Shown here: piece by piece, positions 25,543 through 38,099 of the stretch
Numbering within the stretch: position 1 is the first letter of the stretch
Layout: every line of letters begins with the position of its first letter
Source: Caenorhabditis elegans
Lineage: Eukaryota > Nematoda > Chromadorea > Rhabditida > Rhabditidae
Assembly: GCF_000002985.6 (NCBI RefSeq)
Contig: NC_003281.10
Location: 6,944,001 to 7,008,000, forward strand
Length of the DNA stretch: 64,000 bases
Reading direction: 5' to 3'
The notes under the pieces: model-generated
What the model was told of the DNA's origin: nothing
Databases searched by the model: none
What the model saw: the letters and a program-made list of their open reading frames with translations, nothing else
Program-made: the position numbers and the translations under genes

Positions 25543-26019
25543 ATGACGCAGAAACTATCAGAAAATGAAGAGAAGGATGACACTGGTTACTATACACCGA
25601 AGAATATATTGAATCCTGCTATGTTCCGGTTCGTTTTCCCAATTTTGTAAATCAATGTACTAAATTGATCTAATCAGGCTGGCGGAGATAACTCGTGCCT
25701 TAAGCGAAGTTAATATGGAAGTTGAAAAGGAAAAGCTGTTTGATGATAGAAGACATACTATAAATGTGGACCAGTTCACCCGAGAAGAAATTGATATCAA
25801 CGAAAGAAACAATGAATCTCCAGATGCTATCGAAATTTTAGATCGAAGGTGAGGAGCAAGCTCAATCGAATACCAAATATTACTTCCAGATCTGAGAAGC
25901 AACACTGCAAATGGACCACGAAGCTGAAGAACAACGAGGACACAATAGCCAAAGTCTTGATTATTTGCCTCATTATATCTATCACTTTATTAATGTTAAT
26001 GCTGATTTTCTGGAGTTGA
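25543..26019 (+). CDS. Small tail-anchored membrane protein, unrecognised
   Basis: Three exons in phase (25543-25628, 25678-25848, 25890-26019) encode 128 residues. The introns are 49 and 41 bp, near the lower limit for this genome. The first ~100 residues are charged and helical (EITRALSEVNMEVEKEKLF, DQFTREEIDINERNNE), with a basic stretch KWTTKLKN just before a single C-terminal hydrophobic segment (VLIICLIISITLLMLMLIFW) that ends one residue before the stop. There is no signal peptide. This layout suggests a type IV (tail-anchored) protein with the body in the cytosol, as in SNAREs or BH3/Bcl-type proteins. I see no clear SNARE heptad with a central Gln or Arg, so I assign no function. It is convergent with eft-3, with only 119 bp between the stop codons. 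Confidence 0.75.
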
Positions 26020-26056
26020 GTTAACAGAGATGAACGTTGTTTATCAGTTTTCAATG

Positions 26057-26104
26057 TTTATTTATTTCATAACCCATTAAAAAGTAAAGAGTTGATAATT
26101 TATT
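26057..26104 (-). other. Poly(A) signals of eft-3
   Basis: Two minus-strand AATAAA hexamers (TTTATT on plus) at 26099-26104 and 26057-26062. They are 35 and 77 bases beyond the eft-3 stop codon. The distal one lies 38 bp past the stop of the convergent gene, so the two 3' UTRs probably overlap. Confidence 0.6.
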
Positions 26105-26138
26105 CAAAAATCAACAAGATAAACTCAACAATGAAGAT

Positions 26139-28259
<2,121 letters not shown>

Positions 28260-29615
28260 ATGGAAGAACCAATGGAAGTTGACAATAAAAGACCAAAGGT
28301 GCTCACCTGGACAGAAAAATAGTTAGTTTTTTGTTTTTCGATTTGCAAAGTAAATTCAAATTTTCAGTCGTCCAAAAACGCTAGACGATATTGCATACCA
28401 GGATGAAGTCGTCACAATGCTGAAAGGAGCGCTTCAAGGAAGAGACGTATTGCTTAAAAAATTATTCAAACTAATCGTTTTAATTTTTCAGTTACCACAT
28501 CTTTTGTTCTATGGACCACCAGGTACTGGTAAGACGTCAGCAGCTCTTGCATTTTGCCGCCAACTCTTCCCAAAAAATATTTTCCAGTAAGTGAAATACT
28601 GGGTGATAATTTTTTCCAATAATTATATTTTCAGCGATAGGGTTCTTGATTTGAATGCATCGGACGAGCGTGGTATTGCAGTTGTTCGTCAAAAAGTAAG
28701 ATTGCCACTGATTTTTAATTAATTAAGAATTCCATAATTATAAAAACGTTTCCTGTTTAGATTCAATCCTTCTCCAAGTCATCTTTGGGCCACAGCCATA
28801 GGGAAGATGTTCTCAAATTGAAAATTATCATACTTGATGAAGTTGATGCGATGACCCGAGAAGCACAAGCAGCAATGCGCAGAGTTATTGAAGATTTTTC
28901 CAAAACTACTCGCTTCATTCTCATCTGCAACTATGTTTCCCGATTGATTCCTCCAGTTGTGAGCCGTTGTGCCAAGTTCCGATTCAAATCACTTCCAGCC
29001 GAGATTCAAGTTCAAAGGTGAAATTTCAAAATTAAGTGTTTTTTATAACTTTCGGTGTTTTTAGATTGAGAACAATTTGTGATGCAGAAGGAACTCCCAT
29101 GAGTGATGATGAACTGAAACAAGTTATGGAATATTCAGAAGGTGATTTGAGACGAGCTGTATGTACACTTCAGTCATTGGCTCCAATTTTGAAAAGTGTT
29201 AGTTGTTTTTTCTATAAATATTGTGTAAAAATAGTACTTTATATTTCCAGGGCGATGACAATGCTCGAAATTGCTATCTCCGTGGTTCTTCGGACAGTTT
29301 ACTCATTTCAAACGTTTGCAAATCAATCCTGACTGCTGATGTTCCCCAAATAATTGCATTGACAAAGGATATCACAAAATCGTGCACTGGTGTTGCTTTC
29401 ATTCGTCGTTGTTTCCAACAGTTGATGGATGAAGATGTTATCAATGACGAGAATATTGGAGTAATGGGGAAACTGGTTGCGGTTGGTGGAAGATGAATAC
29501 ATAAATAGAAATGAAAGTTCAATTTCAGACTTGCGAAAAGCGAATTTTGGATGGATGTGATTTGGAAAACAATCTCCTCGACTTTCTGCTCACTCTTCGT
29601 GAAACTATCCAATGA
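28260..29615 (+). CDS. rfc-4: Replication factor C small subunit (clamp loader, RFC4-like)
   Basis: AAA+ subunit of replication factor C, which loads PCNA onto primed DNA in the nucleus. Eight exons in phase: 28260-28321, 28368-28446, 28492-28586, 28635-28695, 28761-29017, 29065-29197, 29251-29481, 29529-29615, giving 334 residues. Motifs: [14 protein letters not shown] (RFC box), Walker [18 protein letters not shown], Walker [12 protein letters not shown] (DEVD rather than DEAD, as in RFC4), sensor 1 FILICNY, the SRC motif SRCAKFRF, and sensor 2 [12 protein letters not shown]. The helical C-terminal collar follows. A TTTAACAG acceptor 5 bases before the ATG suggests trans-splicing. The subunit number is inferred from similarity to human RFC4 and remembered location. 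Confidence 0.93.
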
Positions 29616-30461
29616 TAAATTAACACAATACGGTTTCAATTTGCCCATTGATTTCTCAACTTCAAAATTCACGTGTACTATATATAAATTTTAACATTCT
29701 ATAAACAATAGTTTTGTGCTCAAATTTCGACAAAACATTGAGATTATTATATTTTTTTGAAGGTACAATTCGGCTTAGGTTTTTTTTCAGTTGAATACAA
29801 AATATCGAATAGGATAGTTTGGAATAAATAACTACTAGTTCCCTCCCAACTATTTTGCTCTCCGCTCAGTTTTTCACCCTCTGTCGCCCATCGATTTTCG
29901 CTCCTTGAAGACTCGGCTCCCCTTCCATTTTCTAAGTAATCTCGCCCCATTGAGCAGTTTTCATTTTTGGTATGAAGCTGAAGAAGTGGAAGTATCCAAT
30001 TTCAAGAGCTTTTTTGTCTCAAGCAATTTGTGTGAGAATTTGAATTGAGGCAATTTTGAATCCCATTTCATTGTGAATTTCTTTTCTACTATAGCTCTGC
30101 TTCATTTTCCATATGATTTCAATTGAAGCTTCCTGACTCTGTACTAATATTAGAGAAAGTGGGGTCAATTCGAAAGTCCACCGTCTGATCAGTACTCAAA
30201 TTTGATCGAGTCAATGTGTCTCAGTGCTTATAATCCGTGTACCTGCTCCTGATCACACTTGCTCACTGTCTCTGTTTGCTCTTTTCCTGTATGTTTGTGT
30301 CCTTCTTCTTCTCCTCCTCCTGCTCCCAAAAATTCTTTCATCATTCCGCCACAACCACGGGACATTCCGTTTTCTTGTTAATCACTCCTACTGTCTGTTT
30401 TTCCAAAAAACTTTCCTCGCCATCACCGTCTGGCCGGCTTACAGCTGCTACAGCAGCAATA
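29616..30461. other. Intergenic, rfc-4 3' UTR and promoter of the AGC-like kinase
   Basis: No exon seen. ~29697 holds an ATAAAC variant poly(A) signal. The final 240 bases are pyrimidine-rich and remain open in frame with the kinase ATG, but read as low-complexity Leu/Phe/Ser, so I treat them as 5' UTR. Confidence 0.5.
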
Positions 30462-33400
30462 ATGGGTAACGTGGCGACTAGAAAACGGCCCGGATGTCAT
30501 CATCACATTGGAAGAAATGAGGAAAATCTAGACGACGATGAAGATGGACCAGCGAAGAAAAGATTAAGAATTGGAGAACCGCAGGCTGAAAATGAATATC
30601 AAAAGGTGACTGAGAACTGAAAAAACCTTGAAAGATCCACTTATTTTCTTTGTTTTAACTAAAAAATTATTCAAAAACTCAGACAAACCATATCATACTA
30701 ACTCAGAGTAAAAAGCGGAGTTACATAATGGTAAAGCACACTAACCGCAGTTCGGTGCAAGTGTGGTTTTACTCGGAGTAACCACGCTTTACTATGCCTA
30801 GCTCATTCCTAGATCTGCCTAACTATGCCTAGCTCGGAATTGGTCTGATTGTACTTTGTCGATCTGATTTACTCTGAATAACTCTTCCTAACTATGTTTA
30901 GAGCTGCCTAACTATGACTTAATAGGAGTTAGTATGATATGGTTTGTCTGAGAAGTCATCATGATGATGCATCAGTCATTTCAAGGAAGGAAGTTTCCTC
31001 TCCAAACAGTGACTCTTCAGCTCCTTTTGAGTTCTGAAATAGGCGATATTTCCGAATTTATGGGGTTATTCAAGTAATGTAGCAAAATGTATTTAAATAC
31101 ATTTGTGACGTCACAAATGTATTTAAATACATGTTTTTTTTACTTGAATACATGTGTGACGTAATTTTTCTACACTTTTTAATTTTTTTTTTCCCGACAC
31201 TACTTGAATAACCCCATAATTTTTGAGTCAGAAAATCAGTACCCGGTGTCGGCACGACAATTTTTTGTTAAAGGCAAAAAGGTGTGCGCCTTCAAAGGTT
31301 ACTGTAGTTTCTAAAATTTTCTGCGCAGATTCTGTGAAATTATGATTTTTGAAGTCTTTCGATAAAAATATGGTTTTTTTTTCATTAAAAAATTGAATAA
31401 AACAGTAACAATAAATAAACTTTTACAAATCATATGAATCATGAGAAATACTATTTATGAAAAACACACCGTATATTTGGCCCAAAAATGTGGGCCATAC
31501 TCATTTCGTGAAAAATTATCATCTGGTGTGCTTTGATGTTATAGCATGTTTTCTTAAAGAATTACACTCTAGTATCATTACTCAAAATGTTTAATTCTAA
31601 AGTCTACTTGATGTCTTCTTGATCTGATCATTACACTATCAAGAAGTATCAATTTTCTCTATACAAACATCAGACTACAGTAATCCCCCAATTCTTCAGC
31701 TCGCCTTCAAATCTCGTCTACAAAAACTGAAAAAATGTCGTCCTCACTTGAAAAGAAGAACGTATAAAGTTGAAGAAGGTACGATCTCCAGATTTGATTT
31801 CCACAATATTAAAAAAAAAGAGCATTGTTTACCTACATTTGTGAGTACATCTCAATGGCAGCCCACTTCTTAATCTTGATAATGATCCGTATTTCGGCGG
31901 GACACACTTAAGATCAATGACATCAGGTGATTTGTGATGTACTCTCTGGATTTGATAATACACAATAATGGTAATCTTGCTGATGTGAACTTCTGAAAGC
32001 CAACTTTGAAGAAAAAAAATTCTAGAGACAAAAAAAAAAGATTAAAAATTTGCAGCTGATCCCCGTCCACCAGTGCCAAGATTCATTGTAGACGATTATG
32101 GTGATTATGAAAAACGTATGTTTTGCTGTATCATGAGGTAGTCACGTGTTCCAGGAGGTTCCAGGAGGTCTTCTGGAACACGTGGCTATCACTCGAGAGG
32201 ATAACGTTTTAAGATAAGTCACTGTAACATGATATTGAAGCCACACTCCCAAAAATCAAAGTTTCCATTTCCGAGGGTTTTAACAGCTTCCTAGAGTAAC
32301 TGGCCTCCCAATTTTTCAGCAGAACCCACACGAAAAGAGTTCGCAATTCCCTGGTTCGAGCATCTCTTCCTACCTGAATTTCCAACTCGAAGTGTTATCA
32401 ACGAGAAAAGTTTTGTGGTAGGAACTATTTTCATTCACTTATTTTTTTTTCAAAATGAAATATAATTTCAGTTAGAAAGACAGCTTGGTCGTGGTTCATT
32501 TGGTGTTGTTTATTGTGCCAGTGCAATTCATGATTCAGAGAGGAAGTTTGCTATCAAAATGCAAGAAAAAAGGGAGATCATTTCAAAACGAGCCGTTTTA
32601 CAGGTCAAACGAGAAGCTAGTATACAGGTTTGCCAGCAAGACGTTACATCCGATCATTCACATTTTCAGCGTCTTCTTCCTTCTCATCCATTCATCGCCA
32701 GAACTTATTCTACGTGGCAGACACGTACTCATCTCTATTCTTTACTACAGTACCCAACTGGTTCAACTGGTGACTTGTTTTCAGTATGGAGGCAACGGGG
32801 ATCTCTTTCAGAAGCTGCTATTAGGTTGATTGGAGCAGAGTTAGCATCAGCTATTGGTAATATAATAACGGTTATGTAAGAAATTCGGTGTTTTATTTTC
32901 AGATTTCCTACACCAGAATGACGTGATCTATCGAGATGTAAAACTGGAAAATGTAGTTCTAGATCAATGGGGTCACGCCTTGCTAATTGATTTTGGTTTG
33001 GCAAAAAAGCTGAAACAAGGTTCTAGTACCGGAACAATATGTGGAACATTACAATACATGTCACCTGACGTGGCATCTGGTGGAACATATTCTCATTATG
33101 TTGATTGGTGGTCATTAGGTGTACTCTTGCATATTTTATTAACTGGAATATATCCATATCCAAATTCAGAAGCCACACATCATGCTAATTTAAAGTAAGT
33201 TCACATCACAGATTTTAGAATAATCTCTTATGCTTTTCAGATTCATTGACTACAGTACTCCTATAGGATGTTCACGTGAATTCGCCAACCTTATGGATAG
33301 AGTGAGTTCAGAAACTCGGAAAAAAACGTTAATATCATTAGTTTCAGATGTTAGCAGTTTCCATAACCCATCGTTTATGCTCATTCACTGTTCTTCACGC

Positions 33401-33871
33401 CCATCCATTTTTCCGATCCATTGACTTTTCGAAATTGGAACAAAAAGATTACACACCTGCAGCGGAAATTGGTAACGCTGAATATGATACTTATCACAAA
33501 AGTGAGGACGCGTTGGATGATGCTTTGTTCAAGGAAAATTATGATGTGAGTTGCGGAAGAAATGTAATTTTTGCAGTATTGCCGGTTTTTTGGTAATCTG
33601 CCAAATTATTGAAAAATTGAACTTTTTGAGAAACTCGGTGCATTCTTGCATGTTTAAATTCTACAATTTTTGAATATTTATTCATCAGTTAAATATAAAA
33701 CTGTGAAAATATTTTTTCGATCGACTTCCAATATTATGAAAGGTGAAAACTGAGTAATTGCCATTTTGACAGCAAATTAAAATTTCACTATCTGACCTCA
33801 AAAACTAAATATGCAAATCAAATATTATATTTCAGTTCGACCGTTTTGACTATTTCAATGATCGATTCTAA
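30462..33871 (+). CDS. AGC-family-like serine/threonine protein kinase
   Basis: Ten exons in phase: 30462-30605, 31700-31778, 32056-32115, 32320-32417, 32472-32627, 32670-32856, 32903-33194, 33241-33301, 33348-33545, 33836-33871, encoding 436 residues. The N-terminus MGNVATRKRPG resembles an N-myristoylation signal (Gly2, Thr6, basic 7-9); it is followed by an acidic patch and a basic RRT region. Kinase domain from ~170: Gly loop LGRGSFGVVYCA, catalytic Lys in FAIKMQEK, catalytic loop IYRDVKLEN (YRD is usual in AGC kinases), DFG in LLIDFGLAKK, and activation loop CGTLQYMSPDV. The usual APE is SPD here. The tail has AGC features: FFRSIDFSKLEQKDYTP and a terminal FDRFDYFN resembling the hydrophobic motif. 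I recall the locus as F31E3.2. Substrates are unknown. Confidence 0.88.
30678..30952. mobile_element. 275-bp MITE with 27-bp perfect terminal inverted repeats
   Basis: Lies in intron 1 of the AGC-like kinase. Both ends carry the same 27 bases inverted (CTCAGACAAACCATATCATA plus seven more). The inside holds several copies of CTAACTATGCCTAGCTC-like words. Non-coding. No unambiguous target duplication; A-rich bases flank both ends. Confidence 0.85.
31061..31216. mobile_element. MITE, copy 2 of the TGGGGTTATTCAAGTA family
   Basis: 156 bp, nearly identical to 16984-17133, including the central palindrome around TGACGTCA. Differences are small indels in T runs and a few substitutions. It is flanked by TTA on the left and TAA on the right, both fitting a TWA target. 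It lies in intron 1 of the AGC-like kinase. Confidence 0.85.
32139..32188. repeat. Short hairpin with CACGTG ends in kinase intron
   Basis: CACGTGTTCCAG (32143-32154) pairs perfectly with CTGGAACACGTG (32173-32184) across an 18-base loop that contains a small tandem duplication (TTCCAGGAGG). It lies in intron 3 of the AGC-like kinase. Confidence 0.75.
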
Positions 33872-35886
33872 TGTGATGCATATCGATTTGAGGGTTGGAA
33901 TGAAAACGAGCTCTTTTTATTGCTCCGTCACTCTCTTTTACTCTGTGATAAAATACCCTGTTACCATCATCATCAATTCACTTTTCTGTATGATACGGGC
34001 GCTAATAAATATTTTACAACATGCTTGATTTCCCACAGATTTCGTTTAAACATATATCATAACCATCAAATGGGATGTTCTACATGTAGAACAAATTATA
34101 CTTTCTTCCAATAAATACAGAATTAAAAATTTCCTAAATAAATATGAACTGTTTTGGGATTTTTTACACTTATTTTCAAGGCTGCGATAAGAACGGTCAA
34201 ACTTTCATAAAAAATTGAAATATCTGGAAAAGTGGAGATACAAGCAGTACTCAGTAATACCCTGAAGCTTATTTTATTTCCTAGTTAGGTGTTAAATATT
34301 TCTTAAGCTAAGAATTTCGTAAATCGATTTATTTATAAATCTAGCTATGTAAACATAGTCATGGAGATATGCCTACATTCCTACGCATTCGATGCAGCTG
34401 AGGGTTTGGCAGATTTCCTTTAACTTGATGATCGTAACCTTTTCAACTCCTTCGCAAAAAAATAGGGTAACCGTAAATGCATAAATCTACCCTTATCTAG
34501 GTACCATCAAATAGCTCACGCATAAGATAGGAATCTGACAATAGTATGAAAACATTACTGAGAAGCTTACTTTCGGTCTTCAGTGTAGAAACATAAATAC
34601 CTTCCTTTGGGCCGTCTACGTCTAATTTGTCGTTAGGCCGTTACTCGGTATTCAAAACGAGTTACACCCACGGTAGGCACGCAGATGGGCCTTTCCGTAA
34701 CTGAGTGGAAGATACTCGATTTAGCACTTAATTTACTGTATATTTTCTGATTCAAATTCTAGACCACTATGTATTTCTTCAACTCATCAATCATTCCCCG
34801 CTTCTCACTTTAAAAAAAAAATAATAATAACAATATGGTTGAGTTGACCCAAAGCCGTAACAACAACGGTCATTTCCATCGGCTGGCTGTGTGGTCGAGG
34901 GAAGGATCCATTACAATCGCAATAAATGCGGATTCAAAGCGCAAAATCCCTGCGTCTCCCTTCAATTGTTCAATGTCTAATAGTTCTTCTGGCAGATGAT
35001 ACGTCCTCACAACATCTGGCCTTTCCTTCCTTCCACTGCTACAAACACACATAGCAAAGGTCATCTCCTGATGTCTCTAGGTCTCTTCGAGTAAATGAAG
35101 AGGGTCTTTCTCTGTTGTTTCGAAGGAACCGCTACGCTGACACGCGACGCACGTCAAATGTCAACTTGTCTTCGTTCGACGTCTCCCCCCAACGTCGTTT
35201 TCGTGTATATCCATCTTTTTTCGAGACGTTTTTATTCCGTTTTTGCGGAAGGGTGTTGTTTTGAGTTATTGATCCCTTTGTTTTTCGACAAGAACCGTTT
35301 GATGTAAAAGTTAATATCAAGTGACAGATCCTGATGGATCCTGTCAGATTATGGTAGGATAGTATACTTTTTATAGTGAGTGAACTGACACTAGGTTGGC
35401 AAGAGTATACCTATCTACACATTTGCTCAAACAAAAATAACCTTACTACAATAATGGGAAGCGCTAGAAATTGTGCAACCACCGACCTAACACATCTTAT
35501 TTTACGCACAATTTTGGCTCCATTACGGCCTGCCCAAATATTCGTGGTATAATAGAATCTATGTCTATTCCATACATTATGGCTATACTAAAATGTCGAA
35601 ATAAGATTTTGAATTCTATTTTTTTAATCAAAAGTTATTTTACTATTCAGTTTTCACTTATCAAATGTTTATCATAATAAACTATCTTCAAATCTGACTT
35701 TCTTTGAAATTTCGATCCTACCACATGAGGCAATGTATTTTTGGGAAAATTCACACCAGATCTTCCGAACACCTACTAATTCAAGGTCATTTCCTCTTCT
35801 TTGTTTCTAAATTTCTCCTTCAAAACTTTCAGTTTTTAATTCAAATTTTTAACTTTTTTTTAGAATCTAATTATTAATTTCAGAAA
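33872..35886. other. Intergenic, kinase 3' UTR and ceh-20 upstream region
   Basis: AATAAA at 34110-34115 fits the kinase 3' end. No coding exon is visible further on. The part from about 34360 to 35340 has fewer A/T runs than usual intergenic DNA here, and may hold ceh-20 control elements or an RNA gene; I could not identify one. The ceh-20 start codon is preceded by TTTCAGAAA, fitting trans-splicing. Confidence 0.5.
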
Positions 35887-37526
35887 ATGGTGGGGACACA
35901 CCCAGCCAATCTCAGCGAGCTTTTAGACGCCGTCTTGAAAATAAATGAGCAAACTTTGGATGATAATGACAGTGCAAAGTGAGTTTTTTGTTTTTAGTTT
36001 TTGAGATTTGGTTTTTGAAAGAAATTCAGAAGACGAGCCATAATTTTTGGAGATCTAGAAAGTTGTTTTCAATTTTAGTAATAGTTTGTGAAAATATTCA
36101 AAAATGATAAAATTTTTGAGAACATCTCCACAGTATATTTTCCAAAACCTAAAATTTTATTTCTTTCAGAAAACAAGAGCTACAATGTCATCCCATGCGT
36201 CAAGCCCTATTCGATGTTCTCTGTGAAACAAAAGAAAAAACAGTACTGACAGTTCGTAATCAAGTGGACGAAACTCCAGAAGATCCTCAATTAATGCGAC
36301 TTGATAATATGTTAGTGGCGGAAGGCGTTGCAGGACCAGATAAAGGAGGTTCATTAGGAAGTGATGCAAGTGGAGGTGATCAGGCTGATTATAGACAAAA
36401 GCTTCACCAGATTCGAGTTTTGTACAATGAAGAGCTGAGAAAGTATGAGGAGGTACGCTATTTTCAAAAGCAAAAACTCAGATCTGACTCAACATTGTTT
36501 AATTGAAATTTAGTTTTTTTTGTGAGTGTTCGCGAAAAAAAAGGTCCGAATAAAAACTAAAAATATTTTTTCAGGCTTGTAACGAATTCACGCAACACGT
36601 GAGGTCTCTGCTGAAGGATCAATCACAAGTTCGCCCAATAGCACATAAGGAAATCGAACGAATGGTTTATATAATCCAACGAAAATTCAATGGAATTCAA
36701 GTTCAACTCAAACAATCCACATGTGAGGCCGTCATGATCCTCAGAAGCAGGTTCCTTGATGCCCGCCGTAAACGGCGAAACTTTTCGAAACAAGCGACAG
36801 AAGTGCTTAATGAATATTTCTATGGACACCTCTCAAATCCATACCCATCAGAAGAAGCAAAAGAAGATCTCGCAAGGCAGTGCAATATTACAGTATCTCA
36901 GGTATCATTATAAAATTTATTCGTTTTTTTTGCATAGTACCTATCGAAGGCTCTATATAATAAGTCTTGCTCAAATTTTTTAGAATAGCTATTAATAGTT
37001 CTATTCATTTCGGACGTAATGAAACTATGAATTATTCTGAATGTTCACAACTTTGTCATATTTTTTGTGGCAGTCGAAAATGATAATGAAAATGTTTAGA
37101 AAATAATTTTTTAAAAACATTGTCACACCTTAAACTTTTTTTTCAAAATGTTCACTTTCAGGTTTCCAATTGGTTTGGAAATAAACGAATTCGCTACAAG
37201 AAAAATATGGCAAAAGCTCAAGAGGAAGCCAGTATGTATGCTGCCAAAAAGAATGCTCATGTAACATTAGGAGGTATGGCTGGAAATCCATACGGAATGC
37301 TTCCTGGTGCTGCAGCCGCTGCTGGCCTATTAAATCCCTACAATCCTATGAATATTCCCGGACAAGACACATTGCATATGGGAATGCCACCCTTTGATTT
37401 ATCGGTATATAATCCACAATTGGTGAGTACTATTAGTCTTTACAGTTTCAATTTTAAATACTCTCTTTCCAGATGGCCGCAGCTCAATACCAACAACAAA
37501 TGGACAATGCTGATAAAAATTCATAA
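35887..37526 (+). CDS. ceh-20: PBX/Extradenticle TALE homeodomain protein
   Basis: Nuclear transcription factor and Hox/MEIS cofactor. Five exons in phase: 35887-35978, 36170-36452, 36575-36901, 37162-37422, 37473-37526, giving 338 residues. The PBC-A domain covers the N-terminal part ([20 protein letters not shown]) and PBC-B follows ([20 protein letters not shown], then [18 protein letters not shown]). The homeodomain begins at [20 protein letters not shown]. It has the TALE three-residue loop extension [15 protein letters not shown], and recognition helix [15 protein letters not shown], with Gly at position 50 as in PBX. The tail is Gly/Ala/Met-rich. TTTCAG sits 3 bases before the ATG. AATAAA at 37766-37771 is the likely poly(A) signal. 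The 338-residue length agrees with what I recall for CEH-20; paralogues ceh-40 and ceh-60 are more diverged. Confidence 0.96.
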
Positions 37527-38099
37527 ATAATACTCAGCCAGTTGGTAATATTGAAATCTCAACCAATCATCCCATCTACCATCACACAATCTTGCTTTCT
37601 TCTCAATCGAATTCCCGATCAATCTCGTTCTGGTTATTCTGTTAGACCATCGACTTTTTTGTATTTTTCTTTCCAACCAGCTTGTCCTTTCTTGAATTTT
37701 TTACTTGCACAGACACACCCACCTGTTTTCAGATCTCTTCTTGGCATGAGTTTTGGAGCATTGATAATAAATTTAATTGAATTTTTTTAAAACACAATAA
37801 TAACAATTTTGCAAAAAAAGGTTTCACGATATATTCAACCAAGTTCTACCGTACACTTACAGAAACTCACAAAATATTAATAATAAAAAACTGTGGCGAG
37901 AAAATTTTAAGCGTGTTGGAAAATACTCGGCTTCCAGTGAAAAACGACGTTTTCCGGTGAAATGAAAATTGCTAGTTTCCTTCTTACTATTGAGTATTCT
38001 TTTTTTTCTTTTTTTTTAAACACATATATTTTTGTCAGATGTTCTCTATTTTTTAAATTTCAACTTTTGATAAAAAAAAATTACAGGAAGTGTTTCTAA

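Noticed and set aside
30237..30461. In-frame upstream extension of the AGC-like kinase
   Set aside because: The added 75 residues are Cys/Ser/Phe-rich low complexity from pyrimidine-rich DNA, and no acceptor supports a start there. MGNVATRK is a better start.
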